Notes under the pieces: model-generated
Seen by the model: the letters and a program-made list of their open reading frames with translations, nothing else
Database searches by the model: none
What the model was told of the DNA's origin: nothing
Part shown: one piece after another, positions 21,656 through 31,935 of the stretch
Layout: the number at the start of each line of letters is the position of its first letter
How positions within the stretch are numbered: the stretch's first letter is position 1
Program-made: the position numbers and the translations under genes
From: Lutjanus erythropterus
Lineage: Eukaryota > Chordata > Actinopteri > Lutjaniformes > Lutjanidae
NCBI GenBank assembly: GCA_020091685.1
Contig: CM034605.1
Location: 26,547,010-26,611,009 of the forward strand
Direction: 5' to 3'
Length of the DNA: 64,000 nucleotides

Positions 21656-23344
21656 CATATAGTAGAGGCTGAAAACACACATTTGGGCAAGTTACTTGGT
21701 AGATTTGCTAACCTGACATGACAGTTCACTTGTCCTGGTGAACTGGACAATCCTGATTGCTGACAATTTACTGGCTGGAGTGGCGTTTTCAAGCTGTGTA
21801 ATGTCATATGGTGCATACTGTAGATTTCCAGTGTAGCTTCAATATAAAAGCATTCCTCAGCTGGTGTACTGTATCCCACAGTGGTAACAACACCTCGCTT
21901 CTGCACCTCCCCAACAAACATCAATCCCACTGATTCCTGATAACAACGCGCACGCCATCGGTCGACCCTCCTTCACCCGACTGAGGGCCACAATTAGCCA
22001 ACAAAAGGTAATCTCAATCAATTTCAATTTCACCTTTGTAGACACGATTGAGAACACAAGGGGTTAATTATCCCTCTGCAGTATTGATTGGTGTTTCTTG
22101 CTGGCCTGTTAATTAGGGTGACTGATTTGGCACGGGGCTCGGAGTGAGAGATAAATGATAAGCGAGAGTGGAGAGTGCCGTGGAGTAATTCCTCGCCGCT
22201 ACTCAACAAATTCAAGCCTCCTGTTACTTTCCCTTCTCCCCCTCCTCCTCCTCCTCCTCCTCCTCTGTTTCTTCCTCTCATGAATCTGACTGCTTTTAGC
22301 TGAATAATGTCCGGACAGATGATTCAATCTTTTTTTTCCCCCTCCTAGTTACGTTTGACAAATCTGGCTTGATGGAGGCATTTCTGCCACTCAGATGCAA
22401 CACAATTAGCATATCAGATGCTATTTACCTATGACAGGAAGATGCACTGCAATACATAGTTTTCTTATGTATTTTTCATGACGTGCTGCCCGCTGAAGGT
22501 GGCATAAAAGGTTATTTTTCTCTTCACTGAAAGAAGATCTCTTCAAGCTGTCTTATTGCCATGTCTCGTTGATGGCTGCATGATATGGAATGAATAAAAC
22601 CCAGCTGCAGGAACACATAGATCCTTTGTGGGAGCTTTCCATGAGTGCTGCTCGGGCCGCCTGCCTCTTGGCTATGCTTGGCTACACAGGTGACAGTGTG
22701 GCTTAGCTGTGAAAGCGAGGCAGGCAGAGCTGCGAGGCAAGCCTAATTGAAATCCCCTCCTATGAGGAGATGGAGCTGTAAAAGGCCCTGTAATTACTGA
22801 GGCCGCTAATGAGAGATAATTAGGTCATATGGCAATGTCTCTACCGGGGCTCTGCAGCGAGAGTGGTTAGGAATAAAAAGGTGGGCAAACTATGAACTCC
22901 TGTTGCTCATCACCATTATGCACCACCATTACAAATGAACAGTTCATTAGTAGTAATAAGTTATCGTCTTGAAAAGGGCCCTTTTTTCATTACCAGTGGA
23001 GTGAACGCCACCCAGGACTGCACCACACACAGAGCATAAGTGAATTAAGCAGCTTTTTGGCGCTCAAAAGCTACAAATGAGCCGTGTGCTAATGAAGTTT
23101 GATTATTTTTGGTGCAGTTTTTTAAATTTTCCCTTTCCTTTCGGGGTAACTGTGCTTTATTTCCATTCCTTCGGTAATTTTATGTGTGACCAGAGTTGCT
23201 ATTTGTCACATTTACACCTTGCAGACTTAATTTTGAATCTATTAACAAGTCTTTTGGAGATAGGAAAAAAACAAAAAACGCGTATGCTGGTTTGCAAGGA
23301 GGGAAGAAAAATTCAGATTCTTAAGTGAGAGAAACAGTAATACA
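21656..23344. other. Repeat-poor non-coding block, enhancer-like
   Basis: No gene is supported. From about 22030 to 22910 the sequence is complex, lacks recognisable transposons and contains AT-rich homeodomain-type words (TTAATTAGGGTGACTGATTT, GATAATTAGGTCATATGGC). A (CCT)n run lies at 22236-22265. The texture suggests conserved non-coding elements near a developmental gene. This is inference. Confidence 0.4.
22236..22265 (+). repeat. (CCT)n microsatellite
   Basis: About nine CCT units preceded by CTTCTCCC. The glycine-rich minus-strand frame across it is an artefact. Confidence 0.85.
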
Positions 23345-24020
23345 CAATTAAAAGAAAAAGTACCCCAATACTACTTTGATAAGAACGTCAAAGGATTTAT
23401 ACCAAGAAAAGTATCAGGCATCACTCAAATGCTGGCTTCTAATACAAAACTGACCAGAAAGATTATTCGTGAATTATGCAGGTACATAGTTGAACTAGGA
23501 GGTCACTCACTGAACATAAGGCAAAATGGGAAAAAGAATTGGGAATTATTACCCTTGAGGAATGGACAAATATAATCAACATGCAAATCACCACTGCAGC
23601 CTCATAACAGTGGAGGGATGTTGCCTGGAAAAAATATATATTTTTTATAACACCAGAGCAAAAGACCAAACAGACGTCACTGTGTGGGAGACTATGTGCA
23701 TATATTTTGGGTTGCCTAGTTCTTAAACCCTTGTGGAAAGGAGTTGACAGTACTGTTAGAGAAGTCCTATGTTATGATGTTTAATTCACCTGTCTGTCCT
23801 TTTACCTGGGAGACGTGGACTACCAAAAAAACTATATATATCCCTTAAAAATCTTCCCACTGACATCCAATGGGTAGTCATAATTAAAAACATTTAAAGT
23901 ATGGAACGTATGTCTTTCAGTCTAAGACTGCACAAAGACAAACTTGGTATCTTCTGGGAGGAAATGGGACACATACCTCGCACAGAGATGATAACTTGTC
24001 TTACGATTTATAAATTTTAA
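23345..24020 (+). pseudogene. L1-clade LINE ORF2 C-terminal remnant, heavily mutated
   Basis: On the + strand, reading across frames, I see KWEKELGIITLEEWTNIINM from about 23526. This matches the KWE.DLG..-...EW motif that lies between the reverse transcriptase and the C-terminal zinc region of L1/Tx1-type ORF2 proteins in fish. Upstream, RISGITQ-like and TRKIIRELCRYIVEL segments, and downstream VWETMCIYFGL (where the CPxIxxFW region is expected) and LHKDKLGIFWEEMGH, keep the expected order. At least two frameshifts and several stops separate the segments. An intact ORF2 would be over 1,100 residues; about 220 codons of its end survive. A T-rich stretch follows at 24080-24120. It is inactive. 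Confidence 0.7.
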
Positions 24021-24285
24021 TTAAGAAAAATTATGATATTGTTATAGTCTCTGGCAACTTTCTCGTATCCCCATGGTTGTTTCTGTTTTTTAATTTGTTT
24101 TTTTTTTTTCTTCTCTAATTTAACACTATAGAGCCTATATTTGTGTTAATTTGATGTATTGTATGCAGCTCCATTTACCTTTTTTCATAGTGTATTTTCT
24201 CTTGGTGTACTTTTTCATTGCATTGATGCTGTTTATATACTGTTTGCATAAAAAGTTGAAAAAAGTAAAGCATATATAAAAAAGA

Positions 24286-24372
24286 AAAAGTACTAAATTC
24301 TAAACTTCTTTTCAGTACATAAGTATAATCTGCAAAATGTACTTGATTATCCAAAGTACAAGTACTCATTAC
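24286..24372. repeat. AAGTAC-rich repeat, left fragment
   Basis: AAAAAGTACTAAATTC, AATGTACTTGATTATCC and AAAGTACAAGTACTCATTA are typical of the GTGGAAAGTAACTAAGTAC family of fish repeats. A fragment of the same family lies at 25480-25810, with a MITE just before it. Confidence 0.5.
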
Positions 24373-25219
24373 ATACAGGAGACTGGCATATGTCGGTGTT
24401 ATGCTATTATCTTCAGCAGGTGTAATAATGCAGGTGGTCGTGTGTGACTGTTACATCATTTTTCATTGGCTGAAGCAGGCTCAGTTTTATAGCTAGTGAA
24501 AATTATAATATTAAACTAGATGACCTAAGGCAGCCCTCCCCAAACTTAAAAATGACACGGCCTAGTTTAAAATCTTAAAATCCTCTGTGGCCCACCCAAA
24601 ACTTTTATCACAACTCTGATCAACACACAAGATTAATTGTGCCAATAGAAGAGCTGCTCTGGTATTAATGTGACAGGTCACCAATTACGGAGTAACACCT
24701 GTTAAAATGAGGTCAGATAAATCAAGACTTTCACATGATTTAAATCACATGGCTTTCTGGTTACCCTTTTTTTAAATGAATCATAAATATTAAACTTAAA
24801 AATGTTTTATTTCTTTATTTTTCATGACCATGATCATGACTTACCTGCAGGGCCTTCACCACCCACCAGAGGGCCATAGTTTGAAATCAAAGCATCCATC
24901 GGGGACTAAACAGCACTCCAAAGGTGACCTTACTTTTGGTGAGGGAAAAACAGTAATGGCATTGCACACATGGTGTATGACTGGAAAGCTGAGACTTTTG
25001 TGGATTCAATGAGCCCAGTTAATAGCCACTTAACTGTAGACCAGTTTTCAAAACTGGGACATGATAGTTTTTTTTCCTTGATGGAATTAGATTCAGTTAC
25101 TGGGGGCGATCCAGTCAGCTCTAAAACTTTTCTGAAGAGCCACAGCTTCCACTGGGACACACAGCCTCATGAATAGGCGTATTGTACTGTCCAAAAAATC
25201 TTAATTCAGACCTTTGCAA
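24373..25219. other. Non-coding, no gene seen
   Basis: GCAGCCCTCCCCAAACTTAA at about 24531 resembles the end of a hAT-type repeat, but it was not resolved. Overlapping frames at 24824-25176 on both strands show no motif. Confidence 0.4.
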
Positions 25220-25476
25220 AGGCTGCAAGTAATGATTAATATCTGCTGATTTCTTTTTTTTTTAATTAATCGTTTAGTACATGGAATATCAGTATCTATA
25301 GAAGTCCAACAAACTAATATTAGACAGAAAAAGCTGAAAATATTCAAATTAAAGAGGCTGAAATGATTAATCAGTTATTAAAATAGTTGCTAGATTATTA
25401 TTATGTACTATATTATTATAGCTTGTTTTTCTGTTGATTGACTATTTTCTGTTATCCACTAATTGTTGCAGCTCCT
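25220..25476 (+). mobile_element. GCTGCAAC-type MITE, both ends present
   Basis: Starts AAGGCTGCAAGTAATGATTA, with TTAATTAATCGTTTAGTACA next. It closes with CACTAATTGTTGCAGCTCCT. The interior has AAAAAGCTGAAAATATTC, GATTAATCAGTTATTAAAAT and AGTTGCTAGATTATTA. The ends form the expected inverted pair GGCTGCAA/TTGCAGCT. Confidence 0.8.
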
Positions 25477-25479
25477 TGT

Positions 25480-25810
25480 TATATTAATGCATTGATTATT
25501 ATAAGTGCATTAACGTGTAGGCAGCTTTTTGATCTTGTAGTGTGTTGTGGCGGAGCTAATTCTAATTTCTTTGTATACTGTTAGGTTGTTTATTTAGTTT
25601 CATTTGTAAGAGTACATATTTTACAGGACTTTCATAGGTTTTGTTTGTGTCTTAATCTGCAATGTAAGTTGTAAGACTAAGTCAAACAAGCTGCTGAAAT
25701 GTTGTGAAGTAGAAGTAAAAAGTAATATAAAGTAGAGATATTCAAGTGAAATACAAGTACTTTGATACAGTACTGGAATACTTGGTGTTTTGTTGCATTT
25801 CATTACTTCT
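25480..25810. repeat. AAGTAC-rich repeat, right fragment
   Basis: GTGCATTAACGTGTAGGCAG, TGGCGGAGCTAATTCTAATT and ATACTGTTAGGTTG are internal words of the GTAACTAAGTAC family. They are followed by TTCAAGTGAAATACAAGTAC and a closing TGTTGCATTTCATTACTTCT. Together with 24286-24372 this suggests a single old element split by later insertion. Confidence 0.5.
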
Positions 25811-27321
25811 GGTTTGTTGTATCAGTGACTAAAGCCCCGAGCTCTGCGACATGCGTGATTTCATTTTGTGCCGTGATTCTTTCGATCAGTCCAGACAGCT
25901 GAAAGTCACATACTCACATAAAACACAGTTACTGTAAAATGAGTGCAGGCGATTTTTCTCAGTGTCTTTTTCAGTGTCTCTGAAACTCCCTGTGAGTTTG
26001 AGCCATCCTGCATAAGTGGAGCGACAAATTAGTAGCTCTCATATATTCACCCACACACACATTCATACACGCGCCTCGTGTTGAAAGTGTTTGATGCACA
26101 TCTGTCTTTTTATCTGCAGTTATGTCCTCTCGCTCATTGCTCTGTGAAACACTCGTAATTGGCACTATTTTGTCAAAAGCCCTCATAAATAAATGTAGAC
26201 TTGATTCAGATGGTGGTGAAACGATTATGGGGAGGGGGAGGCCGACTGCTTTACGTTGAACCGGGTGACTAATACAGGAGATGCTGCTGTGATGGTCACG
26301 GTCAGACAGGTGTGATGATGTCGAGCTGAGGTGTGTGTGAATGAATCATTCCTTCACTCCGTGTGTGTGGAATCCTGTTGAAAAAGACTTTATGCACCCA
26401 GTCCCTTTACAGCTGTAGATATTGATGTTGCAATTCATGTTTCTCCGGCTGTTCAGGGAAACATTTGTACATTGTTTGGTTTACCATCTCTTTTGCAGGG
26501 CTAACGTGAATGTCGATATTTCTTGGATTTGTTTTGTGTGCAGTGCTCAGTTTGTGGAAAACATTGATTTGTTCTTTGGTATTTTTCTTTCGGCTTAGCT
26601 GCAGAGTTGAAGGATAAAGTTTCTCCGTGGCTTTATACGATGCACCATGAGCTCACAGGGTGCTGAATGTATGGATGATTGAGCTCACAGACACGCACAC
26701 ATGGATGACTGCACATGTTCTTCAGATTCGATGAAGGTAAAACGTTTAACAAACAGGCCAGCAGCCTCCGCGGAGCAGAATCAGCCATGTGTCTTTTTAT
26801 TGGAGAAGCAGAAAATCCGAGTGGAGGAGTCACGGGTCCAGCTTTGGAAAGCCTTAATGGGCTTCTTCAGAGCTCTTCAGGATAATGACCTCTTCAGCTC
26901 GCCAACCATTTAAGTGATCTCCAGTTAATTGGGCAGGAACCTCAATCATGTCGACATTTTCCCCCCATCTGACCCCGCTCCCTTTTTATCCATTAGCAGT
27001 GTTTCTGTTCCACACAGTTCTGGATGCCTTAAAAGAAAATCATCTGCAGTGTTTAAGTGCAGCCTCTTGTCAAAGTGTTTACAATTCGCACCACGGTCGA
27101 AGGAAAATATCATTTTTTTAATGGTCTTCTTTCAAGGCAAGAAACAGCAGTCAAACCATCACACAGGTTTTTAACAGACCAACAGTTTACCCATATTATC
27201 AAACCTGTGGTTCCATCCTCATGGCTGTGATTCCACTGTGTCGCAGAATCAATCAGGGGCAGCAGTGGGTGGTCACAAGATAATTAACATGACAGGGAAG
27301 GAAAAACAATAAACCTCTGTG
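25811..27321. other. Repeat-poor non-coding block
   Basis: No gene is supported. TCGTAATTGGCACTATTTTG at 26152 and a complex stretch around 26830-26960 that includes CTCCAGTTAATTGGGCAGGA look like conserved non-coding sequence. Frames of 66-81 codons lack motifs. Confidence 0.4.
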
Positions 27322-27570
27322 TAGGACTGCAATGAACAGTAATCTTCAATATTGATTCATCTTATTTTTGTTAAATTGAATAATTTAATCTAGAAAATGT
27401 CATAAAATAGTTACAATTTCCCATCACAGCTTCCTAGAACCAAGTTAATGTCCAAATAACACTTGAACCAGAGAATTTTCTGTATTTTTCTTAGAAAAAT
27501 GCCTAAAATGATTAATTGATTATTAAAATTGTTGTCAGTGTTCATTTAAATCAACTGATTGATTAATGGA
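27322..27570 (+). mobile_element. GCTGCAAC-type MITE, diverged
   Basis: TAGGACTGCAATGAACAG starts the copy. AGAAAATGTCATAAAATAG, TTTCCCATCACAGCTTCC and CTAAAATGATTAATTGATTA follow in family order. The right end, CAACTGATTGATTAATGGAG, is worn. Confidence 0.7.
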
Positions 27571-30125
27571 GTACAAATTTCAGGATTAGTACTGTTGCTG
27601 ATGAGAGTGACATCAGTTCACCAAAGTTTATTTGAATTCATCCTGTGGGGGGACATGACTGTCGGAACCAAACTTCATTTAATATTTGTTGAGACATTTC
27701 ACTCAGAACACACGTGAACCTCTTAATGGTGCTAAAAGAAAAGTTGGGATCGCTAAAGTCAGTAGGATTAATCTTCAGACACCATAAATGTGTGTGTAAT
27801 ACACATAACACAACAACACATAATGGAAATCCATCCAGTTGGTTGTTGAGATAAATTTCAGTTTGAGCCAAAGTGGTGGGCCCATAGACCGAAATATGCA
27901 GCCACACTGCCAGTGTATTTTTATGCTATTCTCAAAATTAAGTATGGACAGTTAAAGTTGAGCCAGGAAGTTAATATGCAGTGTGTTCCCACTGGATAAG
28001 TGTCAAAATAAAGCATACTCAAAGCAGACAGCATGCATACTAAATCCAGTTTATTTCATTTGTGTGTGCTGTTGATGCACACTATTGTCTCACAACGTAA
28101 CCTAAAGGAAATGGAGAAGGTATTTGTAGGTGTTGGTGAAATAGCTAAAAAAAAGTCTTAGAAAACTTATCAATATGTATTAAATCATAGGAATAGATAT
28201 TTTTATGTGACCTTTAATTGGCACTAGCTTTCTGACAACACAGCCTGAGTAATCATTTTGCATGAGATGTCCCTCATCCATGCATCCGTCCTATAGGCGT
28301 GAAGTGTTTCCCTCAGGTTGACTGCTGGGTTGTTGCTTCACTGCAAACTGACAGCTGTCAGGGCTCATATTATCCTGCAGTCCCCTCTGCCTGGCTCACA
28401 GTTTTTATCTGTGACTGTCATTTATTCTGCAGCCACACATAAGTTCAGTGACTGTGTAAACCTGCTCTGTATGAAGCACAGACCCATATCAGTGTTAGCT
28501 AGCATGCTAACTGCTAGCATCACTGCAGCGTATGCAATATGCAAGCCACGTGTCTCATTTATATATGTTTATCTTTGATTTTAGATGGATTACTTTAATA
28601 GTAAAGTAACATGTTTTTGTCAAATTGAGTAACCAGGTCACTTCACCTGCTTTTCCTCTGCTCAACTCAATGTGTATGGATCATGGCCTTTAGTGAAGCA
28701 CACAAAGCACAGGAGAGAATGGGGGAGGAGAGAAAGTGCGACAGTAAATGACAGAAATATCCAGTTAGGACGTGATGTCACTGAGATGAATTTAAATGAG
28801 TGGACATAAATTACTGAAAAAACATAAGTGAAATCTTTTGTCACTTTCGGGGGAGCGAGCCACCCCCCTCAAAACTATGGTGGAAAAAGTTTCCTCTGTT
28901 TTCAGTGGGAAAACAAGGGCTTACATTAGATTACATACTGTGTTTTCTCTTTGAAATCATTCTGGTTAAACTGGAGGTTTGATTACAACCTGTTGGATCA
29001 ACTTACTGCTTCTGTTCCTTCCCTGTCGATTAGCCTCAGGTCTCGGGAATGATGTTGAGTGTTTTCACAGCTGAATGAAAATATGACCCTGCTCGCTGAC
29101 AAAAAGACTGCTCCTTTAAACCACACATTTATCCAATGTTTTTCCAACTCCCTGCTTCTTGGGTTGCACTCATATCCATGATGGGCAGCGGGGAAAACAG
29201 GCGAGGACAACGTCATCACTGTCTCGGTGTTTGAATACTTGTTTGATGTGGCTCAGATGTACGAGTTTGGTTCAGACTCAGAAGGGGGGGCTCCCTCAGT
29301 TGCTCCCTCCTCAGCCTTGGCTCCAGAAACCTTTCTGTGGGTCCCGTCTCGCCTGTGACAAATAGATGGTGGCATCTGCGGGCTGGAGGCCTCTGCGACA
29401 CGGTGGCTGGGGACAGGAGCTGGCGGGACGACATGAATATTCATCACAGGGCGCTATTTCACCCCATCAGCTCAATGCCGGCTGTTCGCTGCCCTCCGAT
29501 AAAGACAGAACGGCAGAACGCGGAAAAGAAAATGTGATGATGATGTGTGATGAGAGTCAGGGCTGAGGAGGAAGTGAAGCAGATTGAGGGGAGGAGAGGG
29601 CCCGGCTTTGAAAGATGCCTCGACCAGCTGAGCGAGACAACTCGGGAGGGTGGACGGTGAGAAACAGGGGAGCAGAGGAAAGAGGGAAAGGGTTGCTCTG
29701 GAGAGATAACAAGACAGCGGCACAGGAAAAAAAGGCAAATGGTGTGAAACTGTGGGGGTTTGGGCAGGGAATAGGGAGAGGAAGCACAACGGGAGGTGAA
29801 CAGGATTGCTTTGGAAAGATGAGTAAATTAAACCGGAGTGAGAAAGTGGCGAAGGATGCGGGAAAATGGAGAGGAGAAAAGGATGACTTCAGAGCGATGA
29901 GAAGACAGTGTGAGAGGAGAGAAAGGTGTGGAAGTTTGGTGTCGGTGTAAAGAATGATTTATCCCCGGATGAAGACAGAAGCCGACCCCCTCCTCTCCTC
30001 CTCCTCCTGCTCCTCCCACCTCCTCCTGAGCGCTGGCTGCTTGCTTACCTGCAGACAGGCTGCTGCTGCTCTCTGGTCGAGGGATAAGTAAACAAGGCTG
30101 TTGCTCGCAGATGGGACTGTCTGAG
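27571..30125. other. Non-coding block; GA/CT-rich zone and candidate minus-strand splice donor
   Basis: No gene is supported. 29550-29930 is strongly purine-rich on the + strand, which keeps several frames open on both strands without any motif. On the minus strand CTGTCTGCAG is followed by GTAAGCAAGC, a good splice-donor match with the exon side ending at 30049. No exon start, coding frame or CpG support was seen. 29000-29560 is complex, unique-looking sequence. Confidence 0.35.
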
Positions 30126-30160
30126 ATGGATGGCCTTGTCTCAGATACAAGCACGCATGT

Positions 30161-30179
30161 GCACACACACACACACACA
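30161..30179 (+). repeat. (CA)n microsatellite
   Basis: Nine or so CA units. Confidence 0.9.
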
Positions 30180-31135
30180 TATGGAAATACACACATGCTC
30201 TGTGCCAGTATGGTGGCGTGGAGGAGGAAAACAAGTACTTGCACATGGTTGGACTCATTGGAAAAATCACTTTAGGCAAAACAAGGTGGCAGTGTTTTGT
30301 TTTTGCTGGTGGGCGAGGCCTCGGAGCAGGAGGTGGTGCAGTGTTTGATTCAGGCCCTGTCCACATGTACAAGGTTTTTTTTTAAAGGTGGTGCTGTTTC
30401 TGTGAATTTTGGCCTTTCATCCAAACACAAATGTCATGTCAGTTCACTAAGAGTCAAGCTTTTGGAAAACTCCTTACCAGGGTGAAGACATTAAAAACTT
30501 TCCAGTGTTATCGTGGATACAGGGAAACAGGGGAGTTTTTGGCTTGTAACATCAGTGTGCGTCGTTATCTCGGTTGCTTAATAAGAGTCACGTGCAATTC
30601 ATTAGAGTCATTAGAAACTTGAGATTCACTTCAGTGAAACTTGACTTAACCCTCCTGCCTGCTAACATCAAGTGCAAACTGCGAAAATTAGGTGAGATCA
30701 CATGTCACTCGCGCTTAGATTAACAGTATGTCTGAAAATATATCAAGTTCAGTCCTGTATTAAACAGCCTGTTGAGAAAAGCAGCTACTTTTGCATTCGT
30801 TTTAGTTCAGTGCTGTTCTTTGAGCACCCTGCACTGAGCTGAAGCTCTGCCTCATGCTGCATGACAGTCAGTACTCGCTCAGCTCAGAGTGGACCACACG
30901 GGGCCGCCTGCCCTGCGAGCACTCGGCTCGCTCTGCTCCGAGAGCTGTCTGTCTCGCGCCGCGGGAGACTCCCTCAGTACTCGGCAATGAGCTGTCTGCT
31001 CCGCCCAGCACGAATCGCTCACACATTCACTGCCGTTCGCTCGAGACCTGCCCGGAGATGAGCGTCTGCCTCGGGCTGCACCAAACAGTCACTCATGCAC
31101 AAGTTCCATGCAACTGTCAAATGTCCATGATTGAT
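30180..31135. other. Non-coding; GC-rich patch at about 30880-31080
   Basis: A 124-codon frame (30854-31228) runs through a CpG-rich patch with many CTCG and GCTC words, then ends inside the orphan repeat at 31136. It has no recognisable domain and is probably not a gene. The patch could be a small CpG island or the GC-rich 5' part of a mobile element. Confidence 0.35.
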
Positions 31136-31250
31136 CGTCACAACCCTGCAAAATCAGACTTGGATCCATTCAGTCTGATACCATTTGGAAAGTCTAGAAG
31201 AGCTAGAGTTAGCAGAGGGCTCAACTGAAAGTTAGGCAGCTCGGCTGGCG
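31136..31250 (+). repeat. Orphan interspersed repeat, copy 2
   Basis: GTCACAACCCTGCAAAATCA, TTTGGAAAGTCTAGAAGAGC and GTTAGCAGAGGGCTCAACTG match 19230-19390 in order and orientation. Confidence 0.65.
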
Positions 31251-31404
31251 GTAGTCTCTTATAGCTAAATGTATTTTTGTTAGCATTTAGCTATAATGCA
31301 GCTAGATACACGTAATACATTAAAAGTAAACGTTGATGTTGCTGCAGAAAAATTACAGTTAAAATATAGTTTAAAGAAAAGAGTACATGTGTATGTAGGC
31401 TAGA

Positions 31405-31816
31405 GGCATAATTATCTCCTCCAGGTGTAAGGGGATCATGTGATCGTGTGTGTGATCAACAGACCTGCAGCTTGTCTGCAGCTAATCTTGCATACTAATG
31501 GACCCATCAACCTATTTTTTGTTGCACATTCATGACTGTATGCTGGAGGACCTCTGTGATTTATAATTTTTTAAAAAACTTTTTTATGCCTCCATGCTGG
31601 TGACAGCTGCGGCCACAGGCATTATGTTTTCAGGTCATCCCACTCTTATGAACACAATATCTCAAGAATGCCATGAAATAATTTATTCAAAGTGGGCACA
31701 AATGACCAGCTGGAATCGAGGATGAACTGATTAGATTTTGGTGGTCAACAGTTAAGGTCAGTGTGACCTCACAAAACATGTTTTTGGCCATAACTCAAGA
31801 ATTCGTGTGCTAATTA
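31405..31816 (+). repeat. Interspersed repeat with CCACAGGCATTATGTTTTCA core, + copy
   Basis: CTCCTCCAGGTGTAAGGGGA, CATTCATGACTGTATG, GGACCTCTGTGATTTA, GCCACAGGCATTATGTTTTC, AATATCTCAAGAATGCCATG and GAACTGATTAGATTTTGGTG occur here. Each has a reverse-complement counterpart, in reversed order, at 59840-60452. It is a widespread teleost repeat. The 59840 copy has a duplicated inner unit that is single here. Confidence 0.75.
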
Positions 31817-31935
31817 AAGCTGCAAGCGTGTTGAATGGGCCCTTGCACCCCCGCATGTGTCTGGGACTGCGGCAGCAGTGGCCTTGTTGCTGGACGCATC
31901 TCTGAATTGTCATGCATTTTGGACACGGCGTGAAA
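31817..31935 (+). repeat. Probable short interspersed repeat (AAAGCTGCAAGCG type)
   Basis: TTAAAGCTGCAAGCGTGTTG, AATGGGCCCTTGCACCCCCG and a GGGACTGCGG tail resemble a fish repeat that I know by sight. There is no second copy in this window. It directly abuts the preceding repeat. Confidence 0.4.

Noticed and set aside
22030-22281. Glycine-rich minus-strand frame
   Set aside because: Glycine run is the translated (CCT)n microsatellite.
28495-28525. TTAGCTAGCATGCTAACTGC palindrome-like sequence as a regulatory site
   Set aside because: Imperfect, and similar GCTAGC-rich words are common in fish repeats; no context supports a function.
29472-30372. Several 100-138 codon frames on both strands
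   Set aside because: The region is purine/pyrimidine skewed, which removes stop codons; no motif is present and frames overlap on both strands.
30854-31228. 124-codon frame in the GC-rich patch
   Set aside because: Its 3' end lies in a dispersed repeat also present at 19230, and no domain is recognisable.
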